Assembly: GCA_045116675.1 (NCBI GenBank)
Contig: JBGUMF010000034.1
Span: forward strand, 1 to 35,985
DNA from: F23-D06 sp045116675
GTDB lineage: Bacteria > Bacteroidota > Bacteroidia > Bacteroidales > WCHB1-69
Length of the DNA stretch: 35,985 bases
Reading direction: 5' to 3'
The notes beneath the pieces were generated by a model. It was not told where the DNA came from. It was given only the letters and a program-made list of their open reading frames with translations, and did not search any database. Of this stretch, positions 21,988 to 28,848 are shown one piece after another (position 1 is the stretch's first letter; the number at the start of each line of letters is the position of its first letter). A program made the translations under genes and the position numbers.

Positions 21988-23067
21988 TTATACTTTTTCT
22001 GTAGAAGAGTGCCCTTGCGGCAACTGGATAGTCTTGAAGCGCTTCTGACGCTGCTGCCAGCGTTCGCGTGCATACTGCTGCATATCCGACACCTCATCGC
22101 TCTCATCAATAATCTCAAAGCCGAACACCGTCTCGATGATATCCTCCATGGTGAGGATTCCCTGGAAACAGCCATACTCGTCAATGATCAGGGCTATTTG
22201 GGATTTCTGTTTCAACATGGAGTCCCAAATGTCGCTGATGGATTTTTCCTCATTAAAATACGGAAGATCCCGCTTAATCTCGCCCAACGTCATATCGAAC
22301 TTGTCCTCGGCAAGATTCTCCAACGCGTCATCGCGAAGCACATAGCCGGTGATGTATTCCGGGGATTCGGCATAGACAGGAATACGGGAGAAATGGTCAT
22401 ACTGGTCATCGTCGTAATAGTCGCGCAGGGTCATGGACTCCGGGGCGATGGCAGCCACCACCCGAGGGGTCATCACATCGGAGGCGAGCACGTTATCGAG
22501 CTTGATGATGTTCTGGATCACCTTGTTCTCATCCTCCTCGATCACGCCCTCCTCTTCGCCCACATTGGCCATGGCCAGCACCTCCTCACGGCTCACCACG
22601 GCATCCTGCGGCACCCTCTTGGCAATCATCCCGCCCACGCTTTCCACCAGTTTCACCAGCGGGTACATCAGCACGATGAGTATGCGTATCGTATTGGCCG
22701 TGAATCCCATCAGGCTTTTCCAACGTGTGGTGCCTATGGTCTTGGGTATGATTTCCGAGAAAATGAGAATCAGCAAGGTGGTAATGGCGGACACCAATCC
22801 GAACCAACGGCTGCCGAACAGAAGCGTGGCCTGCTGGCCCACACCGGCGGCACCGATAGTGTTGGCAATCGTGTTCAGCGACAGGATAGCAGCCAACGGG
22901 CGTTCCGGCTCCGTCTTGTACTTCTTGAACAGCGTTGCCGGCCCATAACCTTCATCCTCTCGCATCATTATATAGGATAGCGGGGTGGACATGAGGGAAG
23001 ACTCCAAAGTGGAGCACAAGAAAGATATGCCCATAGCCCCAAGCAGGAAAATCAACAGCAATACCAT
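21988..23067 (-). CDS. CNNM/hemolysin-type membrane protein with CBS pair
   Basis: A 359-residue protein of the CNNM (CorC/HlyC-like) family, linked to Mg2+ or Co2+ transport and homeostasis. Residues 1-150 form the CNNM transmembrane domain, with ESSLMSTPLSY near the start, LSLNTIANTIGAAGVGQQA, and FSEIIPKTIGTTR as the conserved ion-site region. Residues 195-320 form a CBS pair, with VMTPRVVAAIAPESMT, FSRIPVYAESPEYITGYVLRDD and IDEYGCFQGILTMEDIIE. The CorC/HlyC domain that often follows is absent. In its place is a short Gln/Arg-rich tail, so the protein is about 70 residues shorter than the longer members. It starts 6 bases after the murG stop and is probably in the murG operon. Confidence 0.9.
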   Translation of the reverse strand: MVLLLIFLLGAMGISFLCSTLESSLMSTPLSYIMMREDEGYGPATLFKKYKTEPERPLAAILSLNTIANTIGAAGVGQQATLLFGSRWFGLVSAITTLLILIFSEIIPKTIGTTRWKSLMGFTANTIRILIVLMYPLVKLVESVGGMIAKRVPQDAVVSREEVLAMANVGEEEGVIEEDENKVIQNIIKLDNVLASDVMTPRVVAAIAPESMTLRDYYDDDQYDHFSRIPVYAESPEYITGYVLRDDALENLAEDKFDMTLGEIKRDLPYFNEEKSISDIWDSMLKQKSQIALIIDEYGCFQGILTMEDIIETVFGFEIIDESDEVSDMQQYARERWQQRQKRFKTIQLPQGHSSTEKV

Positions 23068-23073
23068 GACGGG

Positions 23074-24183
23074 TTATTTAACAATAGATTCTATTTCTTT
23101 ATAAATGAGGTCAATGGCCTCAGGCTGTGCCAGTTCGCGCATATAACGGCCCATCTGCTCGCAGCGCGGCGTGTTGGCGGCAAGCTCCATCAGCTCAGGC
23201 ATCAGCCGCTGCTTGGCCTCGCCATCCGGAATCAGGATGGCGGCATCCCGCGTGGAGAGTGCCTTCGCATTGTAGGTCTGATGATCTTCCGCCGCATACG
23301 GGAACGGCACCAGAATCGTGGGCTTGCCCACGATGGTCAACTCGGCGATAGCCAGTGCGCCAGCCCGCGACACGATAATGTCGGCCATGCTGTACGCGTC
23401 GTTCATATTCTTGATAAAGGGCACGATACGGATAAACTCGTCCTGCTCGGCCAGCAGTTTGGAGTCGATGTCGCGGAAGAACTGCTCGCCGGTCTGCCAC
23501 AGGAGCTGGATGCCCGCCTGCCGGAACTCATCCAAGTGGGCGGCCATCGTCTCGTTCAAAGTGCGGGCGCCAAGACTGCCGCCCACGACCAGAACGGTTT
23601 TCCGTTCCGGCACGAAATTGAAATACTGGTATGCCTTCGGGTCTTTCGGGGTAATATGGAGAATTTCGGCACGGATGGGATTGCCGGTCTTCACAATCTT
23701 GTCCGCCGGAAAATACTTCTCCAGTCCGTCGTACGCCACGCAGATGCGCTTCGCCTTGGGAGCCAGCATCTTATTGGTGACACCGGGATAGGAGTTCTGT
23801 TCCTGCAGGAGCGTCGGCACACCTAACTTGTCGGCCATCTTCAAGGCCGGTCCGCTGGCAAAGCCCCCCACCCCGATGGCGATATCGGGATTAAACTCAC
23901 GGATGATGCGTTTGGCTTTCCGCATCGCCCCCATCAGCACAAAGGGCAGCTTCAGGTTTTTGCCAATACCCTTCAGGGAAAAATCGCGACTGATGCCGTA
24001 AATGCGCAGGCCCTCAATCGGATAGCCGGCCTCGGGCACGCGCTGCATCTCCATCTTGTCGCTGGCCCCGATAAACAGGAACTCAGCATCCGGTTGTTCA
24101 CTCTTGATTTTGTTGGCAATGGCCAGGGCCGGGAAAATATGTCCTCCCGTGCCACCACCACTGATTAAATAACGCTTGGTCAT
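23074..24183 (-). CDS. murG: UDP-GlcNAc:undecaprenyl-PP-MurNAc-pentapeptide GlcNAc transferase
   Basis: A 369-residue glycosyltransferase that makes lipid II from lipid I on the inner face of the membrane. Landmarks are ISGGGTGGHIFPALAIA at the start, GVGGFASGPAL, LLQEQNSYPGVTNKML, TGNPIR, VVGGSLGARTLN and VSRAGALAIAELTIVGKP, all in the GT28 order. The length is normal. In many Bacteroidota murG sits in the division and cell-wall cluster. Here it stands between folD and a CNNM gene. The 69-base gap to folD holds a 7-bp tandem array. Confidence 0.96.
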   Translation of the reverse strand: MTKRYLISGGGTGGHIFPALAIANKIKSEQPDAEFLFIGASDKMEMQRVPEAGYPIEGLRIYGISRDFSLKGIGKNLKLPFVLMGAMRKAKRIIREFNPDIAIGVGGFASGPALKMADKLGVPTLLQEQNSYPGVTNKMLAPKAKRICVAYDGLEKYFPADKIVKTGNPIRAEILHITPKDPKAYQYFNFVPERKTVLVVGGSLGARTLNETMAAHLDEFRQAGIQLLWQTGEQFFRDIDSKLLAEQDEFIRIVPFIKNMNDAYSMADIIVSRAGALAIAELTIVGKPTILVPFPYAAEDHQTYNAKALSTRDAAILIPDGEAKQRLMPELMELAANTPRCEQMGRYMRELAQPEAIDLIYKEIESIVK

Positions 24184-24229
24184 TCTATTTTGAAGATAAA
24201 TTATTTAAAAGTATAAAAGTAATAAGCAC

Positions 24230-24278
24230 TATTAACTATTAACTATTAACTATTAATTATTAATTGTTAATTGTTTCC
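24230..24278. repeat. 7-bp tandem array overlapping the end of folD
   Basis: Heptads in plus-strand register: TATTAAC three times, TATTAAT twice, TGTTAAT, TGTTTCC. The array runs through the folD stop codon (24253-24255) and encodes the last residues TINN of FolD on the minus strand. Confidence 0.85.
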
Positions 24279-25143
24279 GTGTCCTATACGCTCTCATCGT
24301 ATTCTGCAGCAGGCAGGCCATTGTCACGGCGCCCACGCCGCCGGGCACGGGGGTGATCGCCTCGCAAAGGGGAGCCACCTCGTCGTATTTGACATCGCCG
24401 CACACACGGTAGCCGGTGGGTTTGGTCACATCCGGCAGACGGTGAATGCCCACATCGATGACCGTGGCGTTCTTCTTTATGTAATCGGCGGTGATCATCT
24501 CCGGCTGGCCGATGGCCACAATGAGGATGTCGGCACGGCTGCACACGCGCTTGAGGTTTTTGGTGCGGCTGTGGCAGACAGTCACGGTGGCGTTGGCGTC
24601 CTTCTGGAGAAGCATCATAGCGAGAGGTTTACCCACGATATTGCTGCGGCCTACGACAACCGTATCCTTTCCGGTCGTGTCGATGTTGCTGCGGCGCAGG
24701 ATTTCCATCACGGCATGCGGGGTGGCCGGTGCGTAGGCGTCACGACCCAGCACCAGATTGCCCATATTCTCCGGGTGGAAACAGTCCATGTCCTTGCGCG
24801 GGTCCACGTGCGCGGTGACCTTGTCCATCGACACCTGCCTGGGCAGCGGCATCTGGATAATGTAGCCGTCCACATCCTCGTCACGGTTCAGGAAGTCGAT
24901 AGTGTCCAGCACGTCCTGCTCGCGCACGTCGGCGGGAAACTTGTACGCCGAGACCGTGAATCCCACAGCCTTGCTCTGCTTCTCAATGCTGTTCACGTAA
25001 CTCAGTGCGCCGCCATCCTCTCCAGCGATGATGACCGCCAGATGAGGCGCAGGCTTGCCCTGGTCCAACAAGGACTTCACTTCCTCTGCAATCTCAGTCT
25101 TGATGTTGGAAGCAATAACTTTTCCGTCTAAAATATTTGGCAT
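24253..25143 (-). CDS. folD: Methylenetetrahydrofolate dehydrogenase / methenyltetrahydrofolate cyclohydrolase
   Basis: A 296-residue bifunctional enzyme of one-carbon metabolism that interconverts 5,10-methylene- and 10-formyl-tetrahydrofolate. Seen are YVNSIEKQSKAVGF with the catalytic Tyr and Lys, VDGYIIQMPLPRQV, DCFHPENMG, and the NADP-binding block VVVGRSNIVGKPLAMML. After it come VTVCHSRT, VIDVGIHRL and TPVPGGVGAVTMACLLQNT. The C-terminal residues LTINN are encoded by a short tandem repeat, not by conserved FolD sequence, so the stop has drifted into the array. It follows ffh on the same strand, a gene order common in Bacteroidota. Confidence 0.97.
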   Translation of the reverse strand: MPNILDGKVIASNIKTEIAEEVKSLLDQGKPAPHLAVIIAGEDGGALSYVNSIEKQSKAVGFTVSAYKFPADVREQDVLDTIDFLNRDEDVDGYIIQMPLPRQVSMDKVTAHVDPRKDMDCFHPENMGNLVLGRDAYAPATPHAVMEILRRSNIDTTGKDTVVVGRSNIVGKPLAMMLLQKDANATVTVCHSRTKNLKRVCSRADILIVAIGQPEMITADYIKKNATVIDVGIHRLPDVTKPTGYRVCGDVKYDEVAPLCEAITPVPGGVGAVTMACLLQNTMRAYRTRKQLTINN

Positions 25144-25146
25144 AAA

Positions 25147-25200
25147 TGTTTGTTCGGTTTGTATGGTTTGTAATGTTTTTAAAGTTTATAATGTTAAAAG
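25147..25200. repeat. 9-bp tandem array between ffh and folD
   Basis: Six 9-base units in register: TGTTTGTTC, GGTTTGTAT, GGTTTGTAA, TGTTTTTAA, AGTTTATAA, TGTTAAAAG. It begins a few bases upstream of the folD ATG and ends 11 bases before a 7-bp array. Confidence 0.75.
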
Positions 25201-25211
25201 TGAGAAGGTAT

Positions 25212-25337
25212 GAAAGACCGAAGACCATAGTTCATCGTCATAGTTCAAAGTTCCCACCCCTATTAATTATTAACTGTTAATTATTAATTATTAACTGTTA
25301 ATTATTAATTATTAATTGTCAATTGTCAATTGTCACA
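25212..25337. repeat. 7-bp tandem array between folD and ffh, two unit families
   Basis: Eighteen consecutive heptads keep one register for 126 bases. The first seven are of the AGACCAT/AGTTCAT type (GAAAGAC, CGAAGAC, CATAGTT, CATCGTC, ATAGTTC, AAAGTTC, CCACCCC). The last eleven are TATTAAT, TATTAAC, TGTTAAT and TGTCAAT variants. The array ends at the ffh stop codon (25333-25335). Confidence 0.85.
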
Positions 25338-26673
25338 ACGGTCTCCGTCCCGGGGCATTCATGGCGCGGACCAGGTTTTTGGCTTTGCCGCTGTTCACCA
25401 GTTTCATCATCTTGCGGGTGTCCTCAAACTGTTTCATCAGGCGGTTCACATCCTGGATGTCGCGTCCGCTGCCCTTGGCGATACGTTTGCGGCGGGAGCC
25501 GTTGATAATGTCAGGGTTGGCGCGTTCCTCCGGGGTCATGGATTGGATGATGACCTCCACGCTCTTGAAGGCGTTGTCGTCAATGTCCATGTCGCGGATC
25601 ACCTTGCCCATGCCGGGAATCATCGACATCAGGTCCTTCACATTGCCCATCTTCTTGATTTGCTGGATCTGGTTCATGAAGTCGTTGAAGTCGAACTGGT
25701 TCTTGGCCAGCTTCTTCTGCAACTTGGCCGCTTCTTCCTGGTCGAACTGGTCCTGGGCTTTTTCCACGAAGGAGCGGATGTCGCCCATACCGAGGATACG
25801 TTCAGCCAGACGGTCGGGATGGAAGACGCTCAGGGCCTCCATTTTCTCGCCCGTGCCGATGAACTTGATGGGCTTGTCCACCACCGCCTTGATGGTCAGG
25901 GCGGCACCACCGCGGGTGTCACCGTCCATCTTGGTGAGGATCACGCCGTCGAAGTTCAGCTTGTCGTTGAAGGCCTTGGCGGTGTTCACGGCATCCTGGC
26001 CGGTCATGGCGTCCACCACGAAGAGGATCTCATGCGGATTGACGGCCTCTTTGATGTTGCCAATCTCGGTCATCATCTCCTCATCCACTGCCAGACGGCC
26101 GGCGGTATCAATCAGCACGACATCGTAGCCGTATTCCTTGGCATGTTTCACACCGTTTTTGGCGATCTCCACCGGCTTCTTGCTGTCCGGTTCGGTATAA
26201 ACGGGCACGCCGATCTGCTCACCCAGCACCTTCAGCTGGTCTATGGCGGCAGGACGATACACGTCGCCGGCCACGAGCAACGGTTTCTTATTACGCTTGG
26301 TTTTCAACAGATTGGCCAATTTCGCCGCGTGGGTCGTCTTACCGGAACCCTGTAAGCCCGACATGAGAATGATGGCGGGATTGGCTTTGATGTTGATATC
26401 CACGGCCTCGCGCCCCATCAACTCGATAAGTTCGTCGTAGGTGATCTTCACCATCAGCTGGCTGGGCGACACGGCCTTCAGCACGTTCATACCCAGAGCC
26501 TTCTTCTTCACATCGTCGGTGAAATCCTTGGCAATCTTATAGCTGACATCGGCGTCCAGAAGGGCCTTGCGGACCTCCTTCATCGTCTCGGCCACATTGA
26601 TTTCCGTGATGTAGCCCTGTCCCTTTATGATCTTAAACGCTCTGTCTAATCGGTCGGTTAAACTTTCAAACAT
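25333..26673 (-). CDS. ffh: Signal recognition particle protein Ffh
   Basis: A 446-residue SRP GTPase that binds signal sequences of nascent membrane proteins together with the 4.5S RNA. The N domain spans about 1-90. The G domain has GLQGSGKTTHAAKLA near 107-121, VAGDVYRPAA, VVLIDTAGRLAVDEEMM, TKMDGDTRGGAAL and FIGTGEKMEAL. The Met-rich M domain has IPGMGKVIRDMD and the RNA-binding helix SRRKRIAKGSGRDIQDVNRLMKQF. The length is normal. A TATCTTTG box at 26790-26783 lies upstream with a leader of about 100 bases. No SRP RNA gene was recognised in the window. Confidence 0.97.
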   Translation of the reverse strand: MFESLTDRLDRAFKIIKGQGYITEINVAETMKEVRKALLDADVSYKIAKDFTDDVKKKALGMNVLKAVSPSQLMVKITYDELIELMGREAVDINIKANPAIILMSGLQGSGKTTHAAKLANLLKTKRNKKPLLVAGDVYRPAAIDQLKVLGEQIGVPVYTEPDSKKPVEIAKNGVKHAKEYGYDVVLIDTAGRLAVDEEMMTEIGNIKEAVNPHEILFVVDAMTGQDAVNTAKAFNDKLNFDGVILTKMDGDTRGGAALTIKAVVDKPIKFIGTGEKMEALSVFHPDRLAERILGMGDIRSFVEKAQDQFDQEEAAKLQKKLAKNQFDFNDFMNQIQQIKKMGNVKDLMSMIPGMGKVIRDMDIDDNAFKSVEVIIQSMTPEERANPDIINGSRRKRIAKGSGRDIQDVNRLMKQFEDTRKMMKLVNSGKAKNLVRAMNAPGRRPL

Positions 26674-26782
26674 TGTTATCTTACAGATTTATTTTTCAAA
26701 ACATCCTACAACTTTTCAATTCAATTCGGAAAGTTGTTTTCTTATAAAATCAGGTATAAAAACCCATATTATTTCACGGGTG

Positions 26783-26790
26783 CAAAGATA
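26783..26790 (-). promoter_or_regulatory. -7 promoter element for ffh
   Basis: TATCTTTG on the minus strand, 110 bases upstream of the ffh ATG. No -33 match is seen. The leader to the ATG is AT-rich with no fold I recognise. Confidence 0.5.
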
Positions 26791-26882
26791 CTCATTTCTC
26801 GGACATGCGCGGCGGACGGGCGCAAAAAAGCATCGCACTTCATTTCAGGGGAATCGGGAGCTGTCGGCGGCCACATTTTCGA

Positions 26883-26912
26883 TTGCACATTCTCAAATAA
26901 TTCGTATTTTTG
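26883..26912 (+). promoter_or_regulatory. Promoter of the ybjQ-like gene
   Basis: TTG at 26883-26885 and TATTTTTG at 26905-26912 with a 19-base spacer, 25 bases upstream of the ATG at 26938. Confidence 0.75.
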
Positions 26913-26937
26913 CAACCTATTTTAAAATCACACCATT

Positions 26938-27258
26938 ATGATATTAACCACCACACCATCAGTTGAAGGCAAGCAGATTGTGAACTATCACGGCATCGTG
27001 TTCGGCGAGGTCATCACCGGCATAAATTTCGTGAAGGACTTTTTCGCAGGGATACGCAACATCGTGGGCGGCCGTTCCGGCTCCTACGAGGATGAGCTTC
27101 AGAAAGCACGTGAAAACGCCCTGAGGGAGCTCGAGCAGCGCGCAGCGGAGAAAGGGGCCAACGCCGTGGTCGGCATCGACATCGACTACGAAATACTGGG
27201 GCAGAACAACGGCATGCTGATGGTTACCGCTTCCGGCACCGCCGTCACGGTGGTATAA
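26938..27258 (+). CDS. YbjQ/UPF0145 family protein
   Basis: A 106-residue cytoplasmic protein that matches the YbjQ family over its full length. Signature blocks are TTTPSVEGKQIVNYHGIVFGE, then FFAGIRNIVGGRSGSYEDEL, then GANAVVGIDIDYE and MLMVTASGTAV. The family forms pentameric rings and has been called a putative heavy-metal-binding domain, but its role is not known. It stands alone on the plus strand between ffh (divergent) and a TonB-C gene (convergent). Confidence 0.93.
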   Translation: MILTTTPSVEGKQIVNYHGIVFGEVITGINFVKDFFAGIRNIVGGRSGSYEDELQKARENALRELEQRAAEKGANAVVGIDIDYEILGQNNGMLMVTASGTAVTVV

Positions 27259-27298
27259 ACAGAATGCAACGGCTGGATGCAAAGCGTCATCACAATAT

Positions 27299-27718
27299 TC
27301 AATCATCAATTCTGAAAGAGACCGGCACCTGATAGAAACAACGTACCGGCCTTCCCATGTTTTTGCCAGGTGTCCATCTCGGCATTGACATTACTCCACG
27401 CAACGCTTCCACATCGCAATCGGGGAAAAGCGGGACCTTCACTTTGCCGTTGGTCAGCTGGCCGTCCTTTTCCACCACAAACTCAATCAGCACGGTGCCC
27501 GTGATACGATTTTCTTTTGCCACCGGGGGATACTTGATTTCACGTTGGAGATATGCATACATAGAATCCTGACCACCGGGGAACATCGGCATTTCTTCCG
27601 TGAAATACAAAGGTGGCGCGTCACACCGAGACAAGTTTGGAACATCTTGTGCCCATCCGGCATAACCATACAATGTGACTGCCAGTAAGAATATGACTTT
27701 TACAAGTGGTTTCATCAT
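27299..27718 (-). CDS. Exported TonB C-terminal domain protein
   Basis: A 139-residue protein starting at the ATG at 27718 (27715 is equally possible). It follows a TATTTTTG box at 27770-27763. The signal peptide ends in GWAQ at about residue 23. The mature part is a single TonB C-terminal domain: MFPGGQDSMYAYLQREIKYPPVA, then GTVLIEFVVEKDGQL, then ALRGVMSMPRWTPGKNMGRPV and FYQVPVSFRI. There is no N-terminal membrane anchor or proline-rich spacer as in true TonB. It is probably a periplasmic member of the Bacteroidota family that carries this domain alone, and need not power TonB-dependent receptors. Confidence 0.85.
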   Translation of the reverse strand: MMKPLVKVIFLLAVTLYGYAGWAQDVPNLSRCDAPPLYFTEEMPMFPGGQDSMYAYLQREIKYPPVAKENRITGTVLIEFVVEKDGQLTNGKVKVPLFPDCDVEALRGVMSMPRWTPGKNMGRPVRCFYQVPVSFRIDD

Positions 27719-27762
27719 TTTTTTTTGCAAAAAAACAAAATAATCTACAAATATCAAACAAG

Positions 27763-27785
27763 CAAAAATATTTTTTCTACTTTTG
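27763..27785. promoter_or_regulatory. Divergent -7 elements for the two TonB-C genes
   Basis: TATTTTTG at 27770-27763 serves the minus-strand gene and TACTTTTG at 27778-27785 serves the plus-strand gene. They are only 7 bases apart, so the two promoters overlap and could compete. Confidence 0.6.
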
Positions 27786-27810
27786 CGTTCCCATTTCAAC
27801 ATCATTTATA

Positions 27811-28650
27811 ATGAAAAGAGGAAAACGGACCTGTGAGTTTTTGAAGGAGGTGCGGCAGCGTGTGGCACGGGAGAATGACATCCCGCTGGAAACGCGTGAA
27901 TGTACCCACGAGGGCGATTGCCGCGGCACATGTCCCTACTGCGAGGCCGAAGTCCGCTACATCGAACAGGAACTTTCCAAACGACGCAGCCTCGGGAAGG
28001 CCGTGACGGTGGCAGGCATTGCTGTCTCCTCCATGATGATGGGCGGCTGCCACAATTCAAGCCCGAAGCTCCAAGGGGAAGTGGGAATGTCGGAATCAGC
28101 CACGGACACTGAGAGCTTGTATGATACCAGAGAAGCATCAAACCAAGAAGATTCCATACCCCACCCCGGCCAACTCGAACCGTATGAACTTCAAGGCATC
28201 TTAATAGACATAGACGCGGCCAAGGAAACTAAATCGAATTGTGTCGAGCAAAAGAACACTACTTCTCCAGACACAGACGACGTTATATTGGGAGAAGAAC
28301 TCGACGGGATGATTATAGATCCTGGGGATATTGAAATCGATAATTCTTATTCTTGGGAAGGGAAAGAGTGGCACTCCTCCGTTGGCGCACCGGCACAATG
28401 GCTGAAATCCCGGCTGACCACCCCGCTGGACTTTCTCCGCACCCCGAAATACTACAATGCCTACATCGTGCTCATCATCAACGAAGACGGCGAAGTAAAG
28501 GAGGTGGTATTTCAGCCAAAAAACGTGTTGTCATCCGCTGAGGAGCGGGCATTCCAGGAGGAGGCCACACGGATTCTGAAAACGATGCCGAAATGGAAAG
28601 GAGGCAACACGGCCGCCAGCTACGAGCTCCCCATCCGCGACTTGCGCTAA
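27811..28650 (+). CDS. Zinc-finger-like N-terminus plus TonB C-terminal-like domain protein
   Basis: A 279-residue protein starting at the ATG at 27811; the longer reading from 27706 overlaps the divergent promoter. Residues 8-60 carry a Cys/His set (C8, C31, H33, C37, C41, C44) in ECTHEGDCRGTCPYCEAEVRYIE. This block is seen at the start of many Bacteroidales proteins and probably binds zinc. A hydrophobic stretch at 63-79 ends in GGC80, like a misplaced lipobox. Residues 80-190 are low complexity and acidic. The last 80 residues (AYIVLIINEDGEVKEVVF through MPKWKGGNTAASYELPI) resemble a TonB C-terminal domain. A cytoplasmic finger, a membrane segment and a periplasmic domain would make it a candidate signal transducer, but this is inference. 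Confidence 0.7.
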   Translation: MKRGKRTCEFLKEVRQRVARENDIPLETRECTHEGDCRGTCPYCEAEVRYIEQELSKRRSLGKAVTVAGIAVSSMMMGGCHNSSPKLQGEVGMSESATDTESLYDTREASNQEDSIPHPGQLEPYELQGILIDIDAAKETKSNCVEQKNTTSPDTDDVILGEELDGMIIDPGDIEIDNSYSWEGKEWHSSVGAPAQWLKSRLTTPLDFLRTPKYYNAYIVLIINEDGEVKEVVFQPKNVLSSAEERAFQEEATRILKTMPKWKGGNTAASYELPIRDLR

Positions 28651-28768
28651 ACGCACACATCCGATTCCTTTTTCCGGGAACCTTGGCCCGAAGATACACG
28701 AAACAGACAAACACGAACAACGAAATCCTCATTTTGCATCCGCAATGACAATTTTTCGATTTTTTTGC

Positions 28769-28776
28769 TAATTTTG
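28769..28776 (+). promoter_or_regulatory. -7 promoter element for kbl
   Basis: TAATTTTG, a TAnnTTTG match, 72 bases upstream of the kbl ATG. An 8-bp tandem array fills the last 48 bases of this leader. Confidence 0.55.
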
Positions 28777-28800
28777 CAGCCTCATTAAATCCAAGACACA

Positions 28801-28848
28801 GATTCAACAAATAAACAAATAAACGATTCAACAAATAAACATAAAACT
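28801..28848. repeat. 8-bp tandem array in the kbl leader
   Basis: Octads in register: GATTCAAC, AAATAAAC, AAATAAAC, GATTCAAC, AAATAAAC, ATAAAACT. The array stops exactly at the kbl ATG. The same octads occur in inverse orientation at 35783-35807 after ygiQ. Confidence 0.85.

Noticed and set aside
22009..22980. Open frame of 323 codons on the plus strand
   Set aside because: Antisense to the CNNM/CBS gene, no recognisable domain.
24271..25131. Open frame of 286 codons on the plus strand
   Set aside because: Antisense to folD, no recognisable domain.
25147..25337. CRISPR array
   Set aside because: Units are 7 and 9 bases without spacers, and there are no cas genes in the window.
25330..26355. 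Long open frame of 341 codons on the plus strand
   Set aside because: It lies antisense within ffh. Its sequence is His/Val/Leu-rich with no motif, as expected from the reverse strand of a GC-biased gene.
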